NCBI RefSeq assembly: GCF_958979055.1
Contig: NC_084894.1
Span: forward strand, 25,141,616-25,205,615
Reading direction: 5' to 3'
Length of the DNA: 64,000 nt
Source: Alnus glutinosa
Lineage: Eukaryota; Streptophyta; Magnoliopsida; Fagales; Betulaceae
Part shown: positions 47,138 to 58,109 of the stretch, in pieces
Position numbering within the stretch: position 1 is the stretch's first letter
Layout: every line of letters starts with the position of its first letter
Notes under the pieces: model-generated
What the model saw: the letters and a program-made list of their open reading frames with translations, nothing else
What the model was told of the DNA's origin: nothing
Databases searched by the model: none
Made by a program: the position numbers and the translations under genes

Positions 47138-49248
47138 ATTTTTAAAAAGTGAGGGAGTGATTTCAAATCGCACGTTGACTCATGAATTTATGAGACATTT
47201 ACCTTAAACAAAATAGATTGTCAAGTGGAAAGGGAAATGGAGAGCAGGATTTCATGGATGTGATGCTGATCATCCTAAAAGATATGACACACGCAGCTAC
47301 CATTAACAACAGGGACGGAGCTAGACATTTTAATGTGAGGGGGCCAAATAAATTTTTTTCTTAAGTAGGGGTTAAAGTATATATATATATATATAAAGGC
47401 AAATTTTAAGTAAATTAAACATAACCCAGTTTCGATATTTTTATTATTCCCTTCAAATTAAAAATCAATAAGCAAAAGTGAAACAAGTTTTTTGGAAAAA
47501 AAAGAAAAAGTAAAGAAAACTGCTGCCCAAAGATTCAGAAAATGAAAAATAAAAAATAAAAATAAAAAAAGCTCTCAGTTTCTGTACTAAAATTGAAAAT
47601 TTTCAGTTGGGTGAATTGTGTGCTTCTTGACCTTCTCGCAAGGCTTTACCTGAATGACATGACTTTTGAAACTAACATTCTATTGCTCATTTTGTTGGAA
47701 CAGGCCACTCTAACTAACACAATAACCCACTAACTGTTATACAAAACACACTATATATATTCTACACAAAACACATTCTGCTAAACGCAACACAAAACAA
47801 ATGAAACACATATCTTTTAGATTTTTTAATGCCATCTAACTATTTTTTTCTGTTTTACGTTATTTTTGTCACATTCTTAGGAAATCGAGCTTTGTCAAGC
47901 GTGTGATTCTTCAAATCCACACGTCTTTTTCCAATGTACTGCTTTGATTACTAAACTATTTTCATTTACTTTGAACAAAGCCTCTACAACATTGTAAAAT
48001 TCCTTCCATTACCTTCTCAGACATATCTGTTGCTACCCGTAAAATATTGAAGGAAAAAGTTTTGACAATAAAATTATCGTTCGAAATGAAATGAAACCAA
48101 TGGAAGAGATCATAAAAGGTAAGGGGCTAAGGGGCCAAAAAATTTCTTGCTAAGGCCAATAGGCAAAAAAAACCCTTAATTTTTTTTTTATTTTTTTACC
48201 TTAATTTTTTTTTTCATAAGAGTTGGTATGCCCCCCCCCCCCCTTCATTGATTAACAAGGTCACCGGTCCGGGTTGCCGAACCACCCTGGCCGGTCATAG
48301 GTTGAAGATATATATATATATATATTGTTAAATATTATTAATGAGGCACACGGCATATGTAACGTACAGTTTGGTTTGATGTGTCACGACGATAAAATAT
48401 TGAACGAAAAGTGTCACTCCATTTATTAAATGTCTACAAATATAATCTGCCACACATATATTAAAACTAAATGGTCCATTTTGCGCCACCTTCTTTTAGC
48501 TTAACACTGCCACCGTCGGCTTCGATCCAGTGCTAGCATCATCCAGCATTCGGTTCAGGGATGATCGATCAAATTTTCTGACTTTTGACCCACTTTGGTT
48601 TGGACATTGGGTACCCCTTTCCGATCCCAAGGAAGTCAAACTTGTTAATCACAACTAGGGGCGGAGCTAGCCCAAGGTTTTATCCACAACAAAAAAAATA
48701 AATAAATAACATTTTACCCTATTTTTTTTTTAGTTTTGCCCCTCCAATTTAATTATTTATTTAATTTTTTAATTTTGCTCTCAAATCCCAAATTTAGCAT
48801 CAAAAGGATAACTATTAAGAGTAACGATTTTTTTACATCACATAGACGTACATCAAGTCTACACCAAAACACATAAGTATGAGTGGATCCTCCAAATCTT
48901 TCATAAATCTCATACATGTGAGTTTTACATACATAAATCTCACGTTCAACGTATCTTGGTGTAGACTTAGATTTGATATAAACCAAAGCCATGAAAAAAT
49001 AATACATCCCAACGACTATAGGATTCGAGGACTAATTAAACACGAACAGTACGCAACACGTACAATATTGACAATCCCTCCAGCCGGCGGGAAATGAAGG
49101 GATCAAACAATGGCCACCTGTGTCCTTACGATTTTTCCAGTCAAAAGTTGGGAGTCGTGGCATCAATAGTTCATTCTCCAACTCTAAACCTTCGTCATTG
49201 CATACGCAATTCCGATGGACACTACGAACCTAGAAAACTGTTTTATTC
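47138..49248. other. Spacer upstream of UGT-5 with hAT-like end fragments
   Basis: No gene is recognised. Left ends of the GGACGGAGC type occur at 47312 (CAGGGACGGAGCTAG) and about 48655 (TAGGGGCGGAGCTAGCCC). Neither has a clear partner end, so they are probably truncated hAT MITEs. A run of about 14 C lies near 48230-48243, and (TA)n runs lie at 47380-47395 and 48308-48325. An imperfect inverted repeat around AAGTCTACACCAA / TTGGTGTAGACTT spans 48856-48970. Confidence 0.45.
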
Positions 49249-49341
49249 ACTATATATCTGCCGTTGACAGAAATTCTCTATCCCCCATCTCTTTTGTTAA
49301 AGGCAGGGAACGTTCTTAGTCTGTGTCTGGATGAGACAGAG

Positions 49342-52300
49342 ATGGAAAAGGAAGGAAAGAGACGGCTCCGGGTGGTGCTTGTACCGGGGCCGTTCCAAGG
49401 CCACATAACCCCAATGCTTCAGTTGGGCAGCATCCTGCACTCCAATGGCTTCTCCATCACTGTCGTTCACGCCCAATACAATTCCCCTGAACCTTCAAGC
49501 CACCCTGAATTCAGCTTTCTTCCCTTGCCAGATACCTCATCGGCAGTCTTAACCGGCGAGCTCATAGCTTTTGTTTTGCAGCTTAATACCAATTGTAAAG
49601 CTCGCTTCCAGGAATGCTTGGCTGAAGAGATGAGGCAACAGGGCCCGGACGATGGAATCGCCTGCATCATCCACGATGAGCTCATGTACTTTTCCGAAGC
49701 AGCGGCAAAAGATCTGACGCTTCCAAGCATCGTCTTACGCACCAATAGTGCTGCCAATTTTCTTGCTCGTCATGCCCTTTTACAACTCAAGGAAGAAGAC
49801 CACATTCCCTTTCCAGGTATATTTATGTTCGAAATTCAACATGAAAAAGAAAAGACTAATATTGCTACCAAACACATTTTTATTTCAAGGTTAATTATCC
49901 CACCATATTGACGACAAATTTTCTTTAAACAAAAATTTAAAACTTATGAAAATTACAATTTATAAATTTGAACAAATAAAAAAATTGTGAATTTAATAAT
50001 TTAATTAATATTCTAAATCAGCCGGGGAGAAAAACAACACAAAATAGGATCCTTGTCCAAAATATTACACATAAATTCACTACCAAAAAATCACATTTTC
50101 TTGACGGTTTTTTTCTAGGCGGTTTTGAAAACCGTCTAGAATTATAGTTTTATAGACGGTTTTATAAAACCGTCTGTAAATTTACAGACGGTTTTATCAA
50201 AACCGTCTGAAAATTAATTTCCAGACGGTTTTTTTAAAAACCGTCTATAAATTTACAGACGGTTTTAATATAACCGTCTGAAAATTAAAATATACATACG
50301 GTTTTATTAAAACCGTCTGTAAATTTACAGACGGTTTTATAAAACCGTCTAGAAATTAATATTCAAACTAATTTCCAGACGGTTTTTAAAAAACCGTCTG
50401 CAAATTTAGAGACGGTTTTATTAAAACCGTCCTTAAGTCAACAGTTTACAGACGGTTTCAAAAGAAACCGTCTGTAACATTTTTCTTTTTTCTTTTTCTG
50501 TTTTTTCTTTTCTTTTCTTTTCCTGTTTTTTTCTTTTTAAAACCCATCGTTCTTTCTTTTCCTGTTGTTTCTTTCTTCCTCTTCATGACCGAAACCCATC
50601 TCTCTCAGAGCCTCTTCGCTCTTCTTCCTCTCTCTGGCCATCGATTGAAGACGGACGTCGATGGCATCTGGACGGTCGGCAGGAACGGGACGCGCGGCGG
50701 GATCTGGACGGTCGGCTGGAACGGGACGCACGACGGGTTCTCTCGACGGATTTCGGCCGGATCCGGCCAGATCTGTTGAACGTACGCCGGTGTACGTGCG
50801 TGGGTTTGACAGATCTAGCCGGATCCGGCCGAAACCCACGTTCGGCCAGATCTATGGCCGGAATACAAAGAGAGATCCGGCCCTTCCTCTCTCTTTCTCT
50901 CCACCCTCCGGCCCTCCTCGTCACCACTATCTCCCAAACCACCGGACGGATCTAACCGTGCTCATAACAATCTTTGGGTTTTTTTTGGGTTTGGATTGTG
51001 TTTGTTTATTTTGTTTTTGTTTTTGGTTTGGAGTTAATGTTTGATGGGTAGTGCGATGGAGAAGAAGCTGATGGAGATGGAGAACGTGCGCATACGTGCG
51101 ACTGTGACGAACTTCCGGTGGTTCCTTCAGCCGGCGAGATGGTGGAGATATTGAAATGGACAACCTTCCGGTGGTCCTTCAGCCGGATGGACAAATTTTT
51201 TTTTTAAAAAAAAAAAAAACAAATTGTGGACGGTTTTGGACAAAACCGTCCAGAATCAGTTATGGACGGTTTGGTCCAAACCGTCTGGAATTGCGGACGG
51301 TTTGTCCCAAACCGTCCATAACCCGAATTAGCGACACAAATTTATGGACGGTTTGAAACCGTCCAGAAAAAACCGTCTGGACCTTTTTCCAGACGGTTTT
51401 TTGCAATTTCTAGACGATTTCAAACCGTCTAGAATTGCCAAATTTTTAGTAGTGAATTATCTTCATTAAATGGTCATAGCCCATCAAACTAATCATTATT
51501 TTTATGGATTACAGAGTTTCGATCACAAGATCCAGTTCCGGAGCTTTATCCACTAAGGTTCAAGGATTTGCCTATTTTGGGAAATTTAGATAAGTATTTG
51601 CAACTATTAAGTAAAGCTTCCAACATTGGAACATCTTCAGCTATCATTTACAATACAATTGATTGCCTTGAAAATTCATCACTCGGAAAAATTCAACAGC
51701 AATATCATCAAGTTCCAATCTTCCCGATAGGCCCTATGCATAGGATTGCCTCGGCCTCCTCTAGTAGCTTATTGAAAGAGGACACTGGCTGCATGGTATG
51801 GCTTGATAAGCAGAGTTATAACTCAGTCATTTATGTAAGTTTGGGAAGCCTAGCATTCATGGACGTCAAAGAGCTTGTTGAGATGGGTTGGGGGCTAGCG
51901 AACAGCCAGCAACCTTTCTTGTGGGTGGTTCGGCCAGGCTCAATTCGTGGTACTGAATGGATTGAGATACTGCCCAAAAGTTTAAAAGAAAATATTAGAA
52001 TGAGAGGTTACATTGTGAAATGGGCACCTCAAAAAGAAGTTCTAGCGCATAGTGCAGTGGGAGGGTTTTTGAGCCATTGTGGATGGAATTCAACGCTTGA
52101 AAGTATTTGTGAAGGAATTCCAATGATATGCAAACCATGTTTCGGTGACCAAGGAGTGAATGCAAGATATGTGAGCCATATATGGAGAATAGGTCTAGAA
52201 TTAGAAAGTAATTTGGAGAGAAGTGAGATAGAGAGAGCTGTAAGAAGACTTATGGTGGATGAAGAAGGGAAAGAAATGCGAAAGAGAGGCAAAAATTTGA

Positions 52301-52386
52301 AAGAAAAAGTTGAAATTTGCACTAGAGATGGTGGTTCTTCCAACAATTCCTTGAACAAGCTAATAAAGATTATCATGTCATTTTGA
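49342..52386 (+). CDS. UGT-5: UGT76-family UDP-glycosyltransferase, intact, intron holds a CACTA element
   Basis: Exons 49342-49816 and 51515-52386 join in phase 1 across a 1698-bp GT-AG intron that contains a 1377-bp CACTA element, giving 448 residues. Presumed catalytic His21 is in PGPFQGH (Gly17 where sister genes have Trp or Phe), and presumed Asp112 in IIHDELMYF. The PSPG box at about 328-371 reads WAPQKEVLAH, HCGWNS and CKPCFGDQ with the terminal Gln. Exon 2 starts EFRSQDPVPELYPL where others have ESMSQDPVPELYPL. The ORF is clean, so the element appears to be tolerated if it is spliced out. TATA-like CACTATATATC lies at about 49248, some 90 bp before the ATG. The start MEKEGKRRLR matches UGT-4. 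The segment before it lacks the GA-rich leader. Confidence 0.9.
50078..51454. mobile_element. CACTA element in the UGT-5 intron, palindrome-rich
   Basis: Starts CACTACCAAAAAAT and ends ATTTTTAGTAGTG, the CACTA signature. The flanks are AATT on both sides, compatible with a 3-bp ATT duplication. The subterminal regions are built of repeated palindromes of the form GACGGTTTT...AAAACCGTC: about nine at 50104-50478 and five or six at 51228-51440. The centre (50580-51180) is GC-rich with repeats of GGACGGTCGGC and AACGGGACGC but no transposase frame. The orphan intron copy at 52690-52953 lacks it, giving a natural empty site. Confidence 0.88.
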
Positions 52387-52689
52387 TTTCATAGCTGTTT
52401 TGATCAAAAACTTTCATTTTTTTTTTCTTTCTTCTTATTGGAGGGATCATATTTCAAGTCCATATATGGAAGTTTCAAAAAAAAAAAAAAATCTCCTAAT
52501 TATATTAATCTGTATTGTGAAGTATGGCACACTAGTTTACAATCCCTTACTCTCTTACCAGAGTACTTCTTTATATTGTTTGAAAGCACCTTCGCTATTC
52601 TCATGTGGTCTCCTAAAAGATCATCTTTGTAACGTTTGGTGCCCTTTATCCCCATTTCAATCCGGAGAAAAAACACATTGAAATATTTT
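52387..52689 (+). other. UGT-5 3' flank
   Basis: AT-rich with T and A runs. The usual GCTAGCCCTCTTTTCTAGA 3' flank of sister genes is not found, so the 3' untranslated region of UGT-5 has been replaced or has diverged. No gene. Confidence 0.5.
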
Positions 52690-52953
52690 ATTTCAAGTTC
52701 ATCCGACGAAAAAATTTCTTTAAACAAAAATTTAAAATTTAAGATCTTTAATTTGATATCAATTTAAATCATAATTTATAAATTTAAGCAGATAGTAAAA
52801 TTATGAATTTAATAATTTAATTAATATTTTAAGTCAACGGAAAGAGAAACTACACATGCAATAGGATTCTTGTTCAAAATATTACACAAAAATTATCTTC
52901 ATTAAATTAATGGTCATAGCCCATCAAACTAATCATTATTTTTATGGATTACA
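52690..52953 (+). pseudogene. Orphan UGT intron (relic of a lost UGT copy)
   Basis: Matches the UGT-5 intron on both sides of its CACTA insertion: TTTCTTTAAACAAAAATTTAAA, GAATTTAATAATTTAATTAA, AATATTACAC, then ATTATCTTCATTAAA and CATAGCCCATCAAACTAATC, ending GGATTACA where exon 2 should start. An (AAAT)n run follows instead of exon 2. So an additional UGT copy existed or was partly duplicated here, and only its intron remains. Confidence 0.8.
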
Positions 52954-52984
52954 AAAATAAATAAATAAATAAATAAAAAATTGG

Positions 52985-53339
52985 TATGAATTTTCTTTTG
53001 ATCCCGTCAACCTGCATTGTTTGAAAGCAATTGATTGCCATATCGTAATTAATCTTGATTAGCAGTGCAGCCGAATATCAGGGCGGTCCATGAAACCTCA
53101 TTTTTCACCTCCATTCCTTGGAAAACACGTAAAGTCACAGTTAATCTTGATTAACTGTGACACCTCATGTACAAATCAACCAGAGCCGTTGATAAAAACA
53201 CTGACTCCTTGATCATTCCATGTACAAATTAACAAGGGCATGAATCTGTCTCCCTAGACTACTCATCTCTCCTGTCCGCGCACAAGTTGATATTATGCCC
53301 GCAGTACTCAACTCCAGGTTTAGTACCAAACCACATAAA

Positions 53340-53395
<56 letters not shown>

Positions 53396-53480
53396 CAAGA
53401 TATCCCACAGTACCTATAGGTTCAGTACAAAACCACATAAATACATTTGCTTAAACGTTTCTAAAGCTTGGACGCAACAT
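52985..53480 (-). pseudogene. Pentatricopeptide-repeat (PPR) gene relic
   Basis: On the minus strand, in several frames, it reads CCVQALETFKQMYLCGFVLN, then (after a small insertion) GLVLNLELSTAGIISTCART, GEMSSLGRQIHAL, HGMIKESVFLSTALVDLYMR, VFQGMEVKNEVSWTALIFGC, TANQD and NYDMAINCFQTMQVDGIK. This order of motifs is that of consecutive P/L/S-type PPR units of the organelle-targeted plant PLS family. It is a fragment of about 160 codons with frameshifts near 53228 and 53060 and a TAA near 53065. The source gene is not in the window. PPR proteins bind organellar RNA; this copy is non-functional. Confidence 0.8.
53343..53417 (-). mobile_element. Tiny poly(A) retroposon inside the PPR relic
   Basis: A run of 51 T (poly(A) on the minus strand) plus 24 bp (ATAGGTACTGTGGGATATCT on the minus strand) is flanked by an imperfect 27-bp duplication at 53316-53342 and 53418-53444 (AGGTT(T/C)AGTAC then AAACCACATAAATAC). 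Long A-tail plus long target duplication indicates LINE-type retroposition of a severely 5'-truncated transcript or SINE. Confidence 0.75.
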
Positions 53481-54063
53481 GACATATTTTTTGTCTCACA
53501 TGCTTCAAATCTCTATCTTCAAATAAATTTGGTGATGACCCTAGTTCACGATGAATTTGTTTCTGAATTTTTAATTTTGTTTTGGGTTTTATTTATTTAT
53601 TTTCACATAGTTAGCAACAACGAATGGTTTCAGACTTTCAGTTCTACAGTTTTTAGTGTCGACAAAATTTTTTTTTACCATTGTTAAGTGATCATTAGCG
53701 TCGACTCAACACGTTACCGCTATTTATCAGTAGTATCAAACCATTAGCATTTGGACCATTAAAATTTTTTGTAATGTCTTTGCCAAAGAAAGAAGTCGTT
53801 ATTGCCATTAAACGTCTCTACTTCACAATTGCAGTAAATAATGCAAAACAATTACAAACGGAATTATCAAAATATATGATGTTTCCTTAATGTAAAAAAC
53901 GTCCACAATAGGTACGTACGAACATTAAGAAAAATCACTAACCACACATAAAGTATGAAAATAGTGAAGAACTTTTTTCTTTTCTTTTTTCTTTCTTCCT
54001 TCAAAATTAACTCTTTTGTTAGAACAATGAGGAGATCTTTTTCAAACCATACTTCAAAATATA
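53481..54063 (+). repeat. Conserved UGT upstream block, copy 3
   Basis: Matches 20585-21110 upstream of UGT-4, with the CACTA-like remnant at 53605-53776 (ending TTTTTTGTAATG). It ends at AACAATGAGGAGATCTTTTTC, which in UGT-4 lies about 740 bp before the start codon. Here it is joined almost directly to UGT exon 1, revealing a deletion of the UGT-6 promoter and first codons. Confidence 0.75.
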
Positions 54064-55964
54064 ACGATGCTTCAGCTGGGCAGCATCCTCCACTCCAATG
54101 GCTTCTCCATCACTGTCGTTCACGCCCAATACAACTCCCCCGACCCTTCAAGCCACCCTGATTTCAGCTTTCTTTCCTTGCCGGATACCTCAACGCCCGT
54201 CTTCTTAACTGGCAAGATAATGGCTTCTGTAGTGCAGCTCAATCCCAATTGCAAAGCTCGTTTCAAGGATTGCTTGGATGAAGCGATGAGGCAACAGGGC
54301 TCGGACGATGGAATCGCCTGCATCATCCACGATGAGATGATGTACTTTTCCGAAGCAGCGGCAAAGGATCTTGAGCTTCGAAGCATCGTTTTACGCACAG
54401 CCAGTGCTGCCCATTTTCTTCCCCGTACGGACCTTATCCAACTCAAGACAGAAGGCCACATTCCCTTCCCAGGTACATATATATAGGAGAAAGAACATTA
54501 ATCTCCTTAAATTATTCATAAATTATCTTCTTACGGTTAAATGATCCTGGCTTTTCAAACTAATCAGTACTTATACTTTTCTGGATTACAGAATCTACGT
54601 GGCAGGATCCAATTCCGAACTTTTATCCACTCGATCAGGTTCAAGGATCTACCCCTTTTTGGAAAATCAGAGAACTATTTGCCACTAGTGAGTAACTTTT
54701 TTATCAATAAAATATCTTCTCCCATTATTTATAATACAATTGACTGCCTTGAAAGTTTATCGTTGGCAAAGATCCAACAACAATGTCAAGTTTCAATCTT
54801 CCCAATAGGCCCTATCCATAGGGTTGCCTCAGCCTCCTCTAGTAACGTATTGGAAGATAGAGGACACTAGCTGCTTGGCATGGTTTGATAAATAAAGTTG
54901 TAAATCAGTCATTTACGTAAGCATGGGAAGCTTATCATTCATGACATCGAAGAGCTTGTTGAGATGGCTTGGGGGGTAGCAAACAGTCAGCAACCTTTCT
55001 TGTGGGTGGTTCGGCCAGGCTCAATTCCTAGTGCAAAATGAATTGAGGTATCACCCGAATATTTTAGAAATAGTATTGGCGAGAGGGATTACATCGTGAA
55101 ATGGATACCCCAAAAGGAAGTTCTTGAGCACGGTGTAGTGGGAGGGTTTTTGAACCATTGTGAATGAAATTCAACGTTGGAGAATATTTGCGAAGGAATT
55201 CCAATTATATGCAGACCATGTTTTAGAGACCAAAGAATGCACGCAAGATATGTAAGCCATGTATGGAAGGTAGGCCTAAAATTAGAGAATGAGATGGAGA
55301 GAGGTGAGATAGAGAGCAAGGTAAGAAGAGTAATGGCAAAAAAGGAAGGGGAGGACATGGGAGAAAGGGCTAAGAATTTGAAAAAGAATATTGAACTTTG
55401 CATTAAAGAATGTGGTACTTCCTACAAATCCTTGAAGAGTTTGGTGGAGACACTACAAAAAAAAAGGCTTTTTGAGTCGTTTTTGTTGGAGTCGTTTTAA
55501 CAAAACGGCTCTAATTAGAGCCCTTTTCAATAAAAACGGCTCTAATTCGAGCCGTTTTAAAAAAATGGCTCTAATTAGAGCCCTTTTAACAAAAACGGCT
55601 CTAATTAGAGCCCTTTTCCTTAAAACGGCTCGAATTAGAGCCGCTTTTTTAAAAGGGCTCTAAATAATTTTGAGCCGTTTTGGTTAAAAAGGCTCTACTT
55701 AGAGTCGTTTTGGTTAAAATGGCTCTAATTAGAGTCGTTTTACTTAAAACGGCTCAAATTAGAGCCGCTTTTTTAAAATGGCTCTAAATAATTTTGAGCC
55801 GTTTTGGTTAAAAGGGTTCTAATTAGAGCCGTTTTGGTTAAAAGGGTTCTAATTAGAGCCGTTTTGGTTAAAACGGCTTTTGAGCCGTGTTGGTTAAAAC
55901 GGCTCTAATTAGAGCCATTTTGGTTAGAACGGCTTGAAATAATTTTGAGCCGTTTTGATCAAAA

Positions 55965-56820
55965 CGATCAATCACACATGATCATACCACGATCGATCGC
56001 ATAGATCGTACGATGGAACATGATCTTACCACGATGGATCACATAGCGTCCATCACATAGATTATACCACGACCTATCACATTGATCATACGACGACCTA
56101 TCACATTGATCGTACCATGACCTATCACATAGATCGTACCACGATCGATCACACTTAGATCGTACTACGATTGATCACACTTAGATCGATCATACCACGT
56201 TCCATCACATAAATCGTACCACGATCCATCACATTGATCGTATCTCGATCCATCACATTGATCGTACCACGTTCGATCACCTTGATCGTACCACGATCGA
56301 TCACACTTAGATCGCACCACGATCGATCACACTTAGATCATACCACGGTCGATCACATAGATCGTACAATGATCGATCACATGATCCTACCACAATTGAT
56401 CGCATAGATCGTACCACGATAGATCACATTGATCGTACCACGATTGATCACACTTATATCCTACCACAATCGATCACATTGATCGTACCATGATTGATCA
56501 CACTTAGATCCTACCACGATCGATTACATAGATCGTACAACTATCGATCACATGATCTTACCACAATCGATCGCATAGATCGTACCACGATCCATCACAT
56601 TGATCGTATCTCGATCCATCACATTGATCGTACCACGATAGATCACATTGATCGTACCACGATTGATCACACTTAGATCCTACCACAATCGATCACATTG
56701 ATCGTACCATGATTGATTACACTTAGATCCTACCACGATCGATTACATAGATCGTACAAGTATCGATCACATGATCTTACCACAATCGATCGCATAGATC
56801 GTACCACGATCGATCGTGGT
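55965..56820. repeat. GATC-rich minisatellite in the CACTA element
   Basis: About 40 degenerate units of 20-23 bp with the core ATCGTACCACGATC, then GATCACA and either TTG, TAG or CTTAG. Almost every unit contains a CGATC or CGATCG palindrome and an ACCACGAT motif. Higher-order repetition is visible: 56385-56560 and 56563-56820 contain the same order of unit variants. Confidence 0.9.
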
Positions 56821-56912
56821 AATACCAATTGTGTCAATAACTCCCCTCAAACTACCAAAAAATGTTAATATTCACCATAATGATAAAAATACCCTTCATA
56901 AAATTGTTAAAA

Positions 56913-56959
<47 letters not shown>

Positions 56960-57728
56960 AGAAAAAATTATACAAAAAATAAATAAATAAAAACTTGTTT
57001 TAATTTTCTTTCGTTTGTTTATTTAATATTTTTTAAAAAAAAAAAAAAAAATTGTTTTAATTTTTTTTTTTCCTTTTTTCTTTAATTTTTTTTTTTTTTT
57101 AGATTGTTTTAATTGGAGCCCTTTTGGGTGAAAACGACTATAACTTAGAGTCGTTTTCTTACAAAACGACTCTAAGTTAGAGTCGTTTTCTTACAAAACG
57201 ATTCTAAGTTAGAGTCGTTTTCACCCAAAAGGGCTCCAACTTTTATATATATAAGATAAGAAAAAATTATACAAAAAAAAATAAATAAAAACTTGTTTTA
57301 ATTTTCTTTCGTTTGTTTATTTAATTTTTTTTTTTTAAACAAAAAATTGTTTTAATTTTTTTTTTTCCTTTTTTCTTTAATTTTTTTTTTTTTTTTTAGA
57401 TTGTTTTAGTTGGAGCCCTTTTGGGTGAAAACGACTCTAACTTAGAGTCGTTTTCTAAGAAAACGACTCTAAGTTAGAGTCTTATATATTTATTTTTTAT
57501 AATTTTCAGTTTATTTTTAAACAAAAATTTGTTTTTAATTTGTTTTTCCTTTTTTCTTTAATTATTTTTATTTTGTATATATTTTTTATAAATTTTTTAT
57601 TTTTTTAAAAATTATTTTTGTTGGAGCCCTTTTAGGCAAAAACGACTCAAATTTAGAGTCGTTTTTTCCTAAAACGACTCCAACTTGGAGTCGTTTTCTC
57701 CCAAAACGACTCCAAGTCGTTTTGGAGG

Positions 57729-57769
57729 GGGGTGCGCGGGACACGAAAATTTCGTGTCCCGCGCGCCCC
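57729..57769. repeat. Strong 41-bp hairpin
   Basis: Two 20-bp arms around a single central A, with one mismatch: GCGCGGGACACGAAA at the left is answered by TTTCGTGTCCCGCGC at the right. It is GC-rich in an AT-rich setting and would fold very stably in RNA or single-stranded DNA. Confidence 0.9.
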
Positions 57770-58109
57770 TCATCATTTTGTTTTCAAACAGTTTCAAAAA
57801 ATTTTTATTTCTTTTTCTCTCTTATAAAATGAGTCCGCTGGCACAGGGATATGAAATTTCTCTCTTCTTTCTTTTTCTTCTTTCTTTTTTCTCCTCTTCT
57901 CGCCTGAACCCAGGGATATGAAAAGAGAGAGTTTGAAAAGAGAGAGTTTGAGAGAGGGTGAGACTGAGAGATGGAGATCAAGAGAGAAAAGAGTCTGAGA
58001 GAGGGTGAGACGGAGAAGGAGAGATCGAGAGTGAGGGAGTTCGAGAGAGAGAGCTGGGAGCTAGGAGAAATGCCGCCGGTAGGAGCAAAGAGGAGATCCG
58101 GCAAACCTG

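Noticed and set aside
47312-48660. A single hAT element from 47312 to 48660
   Set aside because: Both ends are left-type termini in the same orientation and no inverted partner or 8-bp duplication was found.
50537-51044. Arg/Pro-rich open frames on both strands in the centre of the UGT-5 CACTA element
   Set aside because: The frames overlap on opposite strands, follow short GC-rich repeats and show no transposase motif.
56494-56676. Open frame with HIDRTTIDHIDR-type repeats
   Set aside because: It is one frame of the minisatellite, without start context or homology.
55965-56820. CRISPR-like array
   Set aside because: The GATC-rich repeats are degenerate, contiguous, lack unique spacers and lie inside a plant CACTA element.
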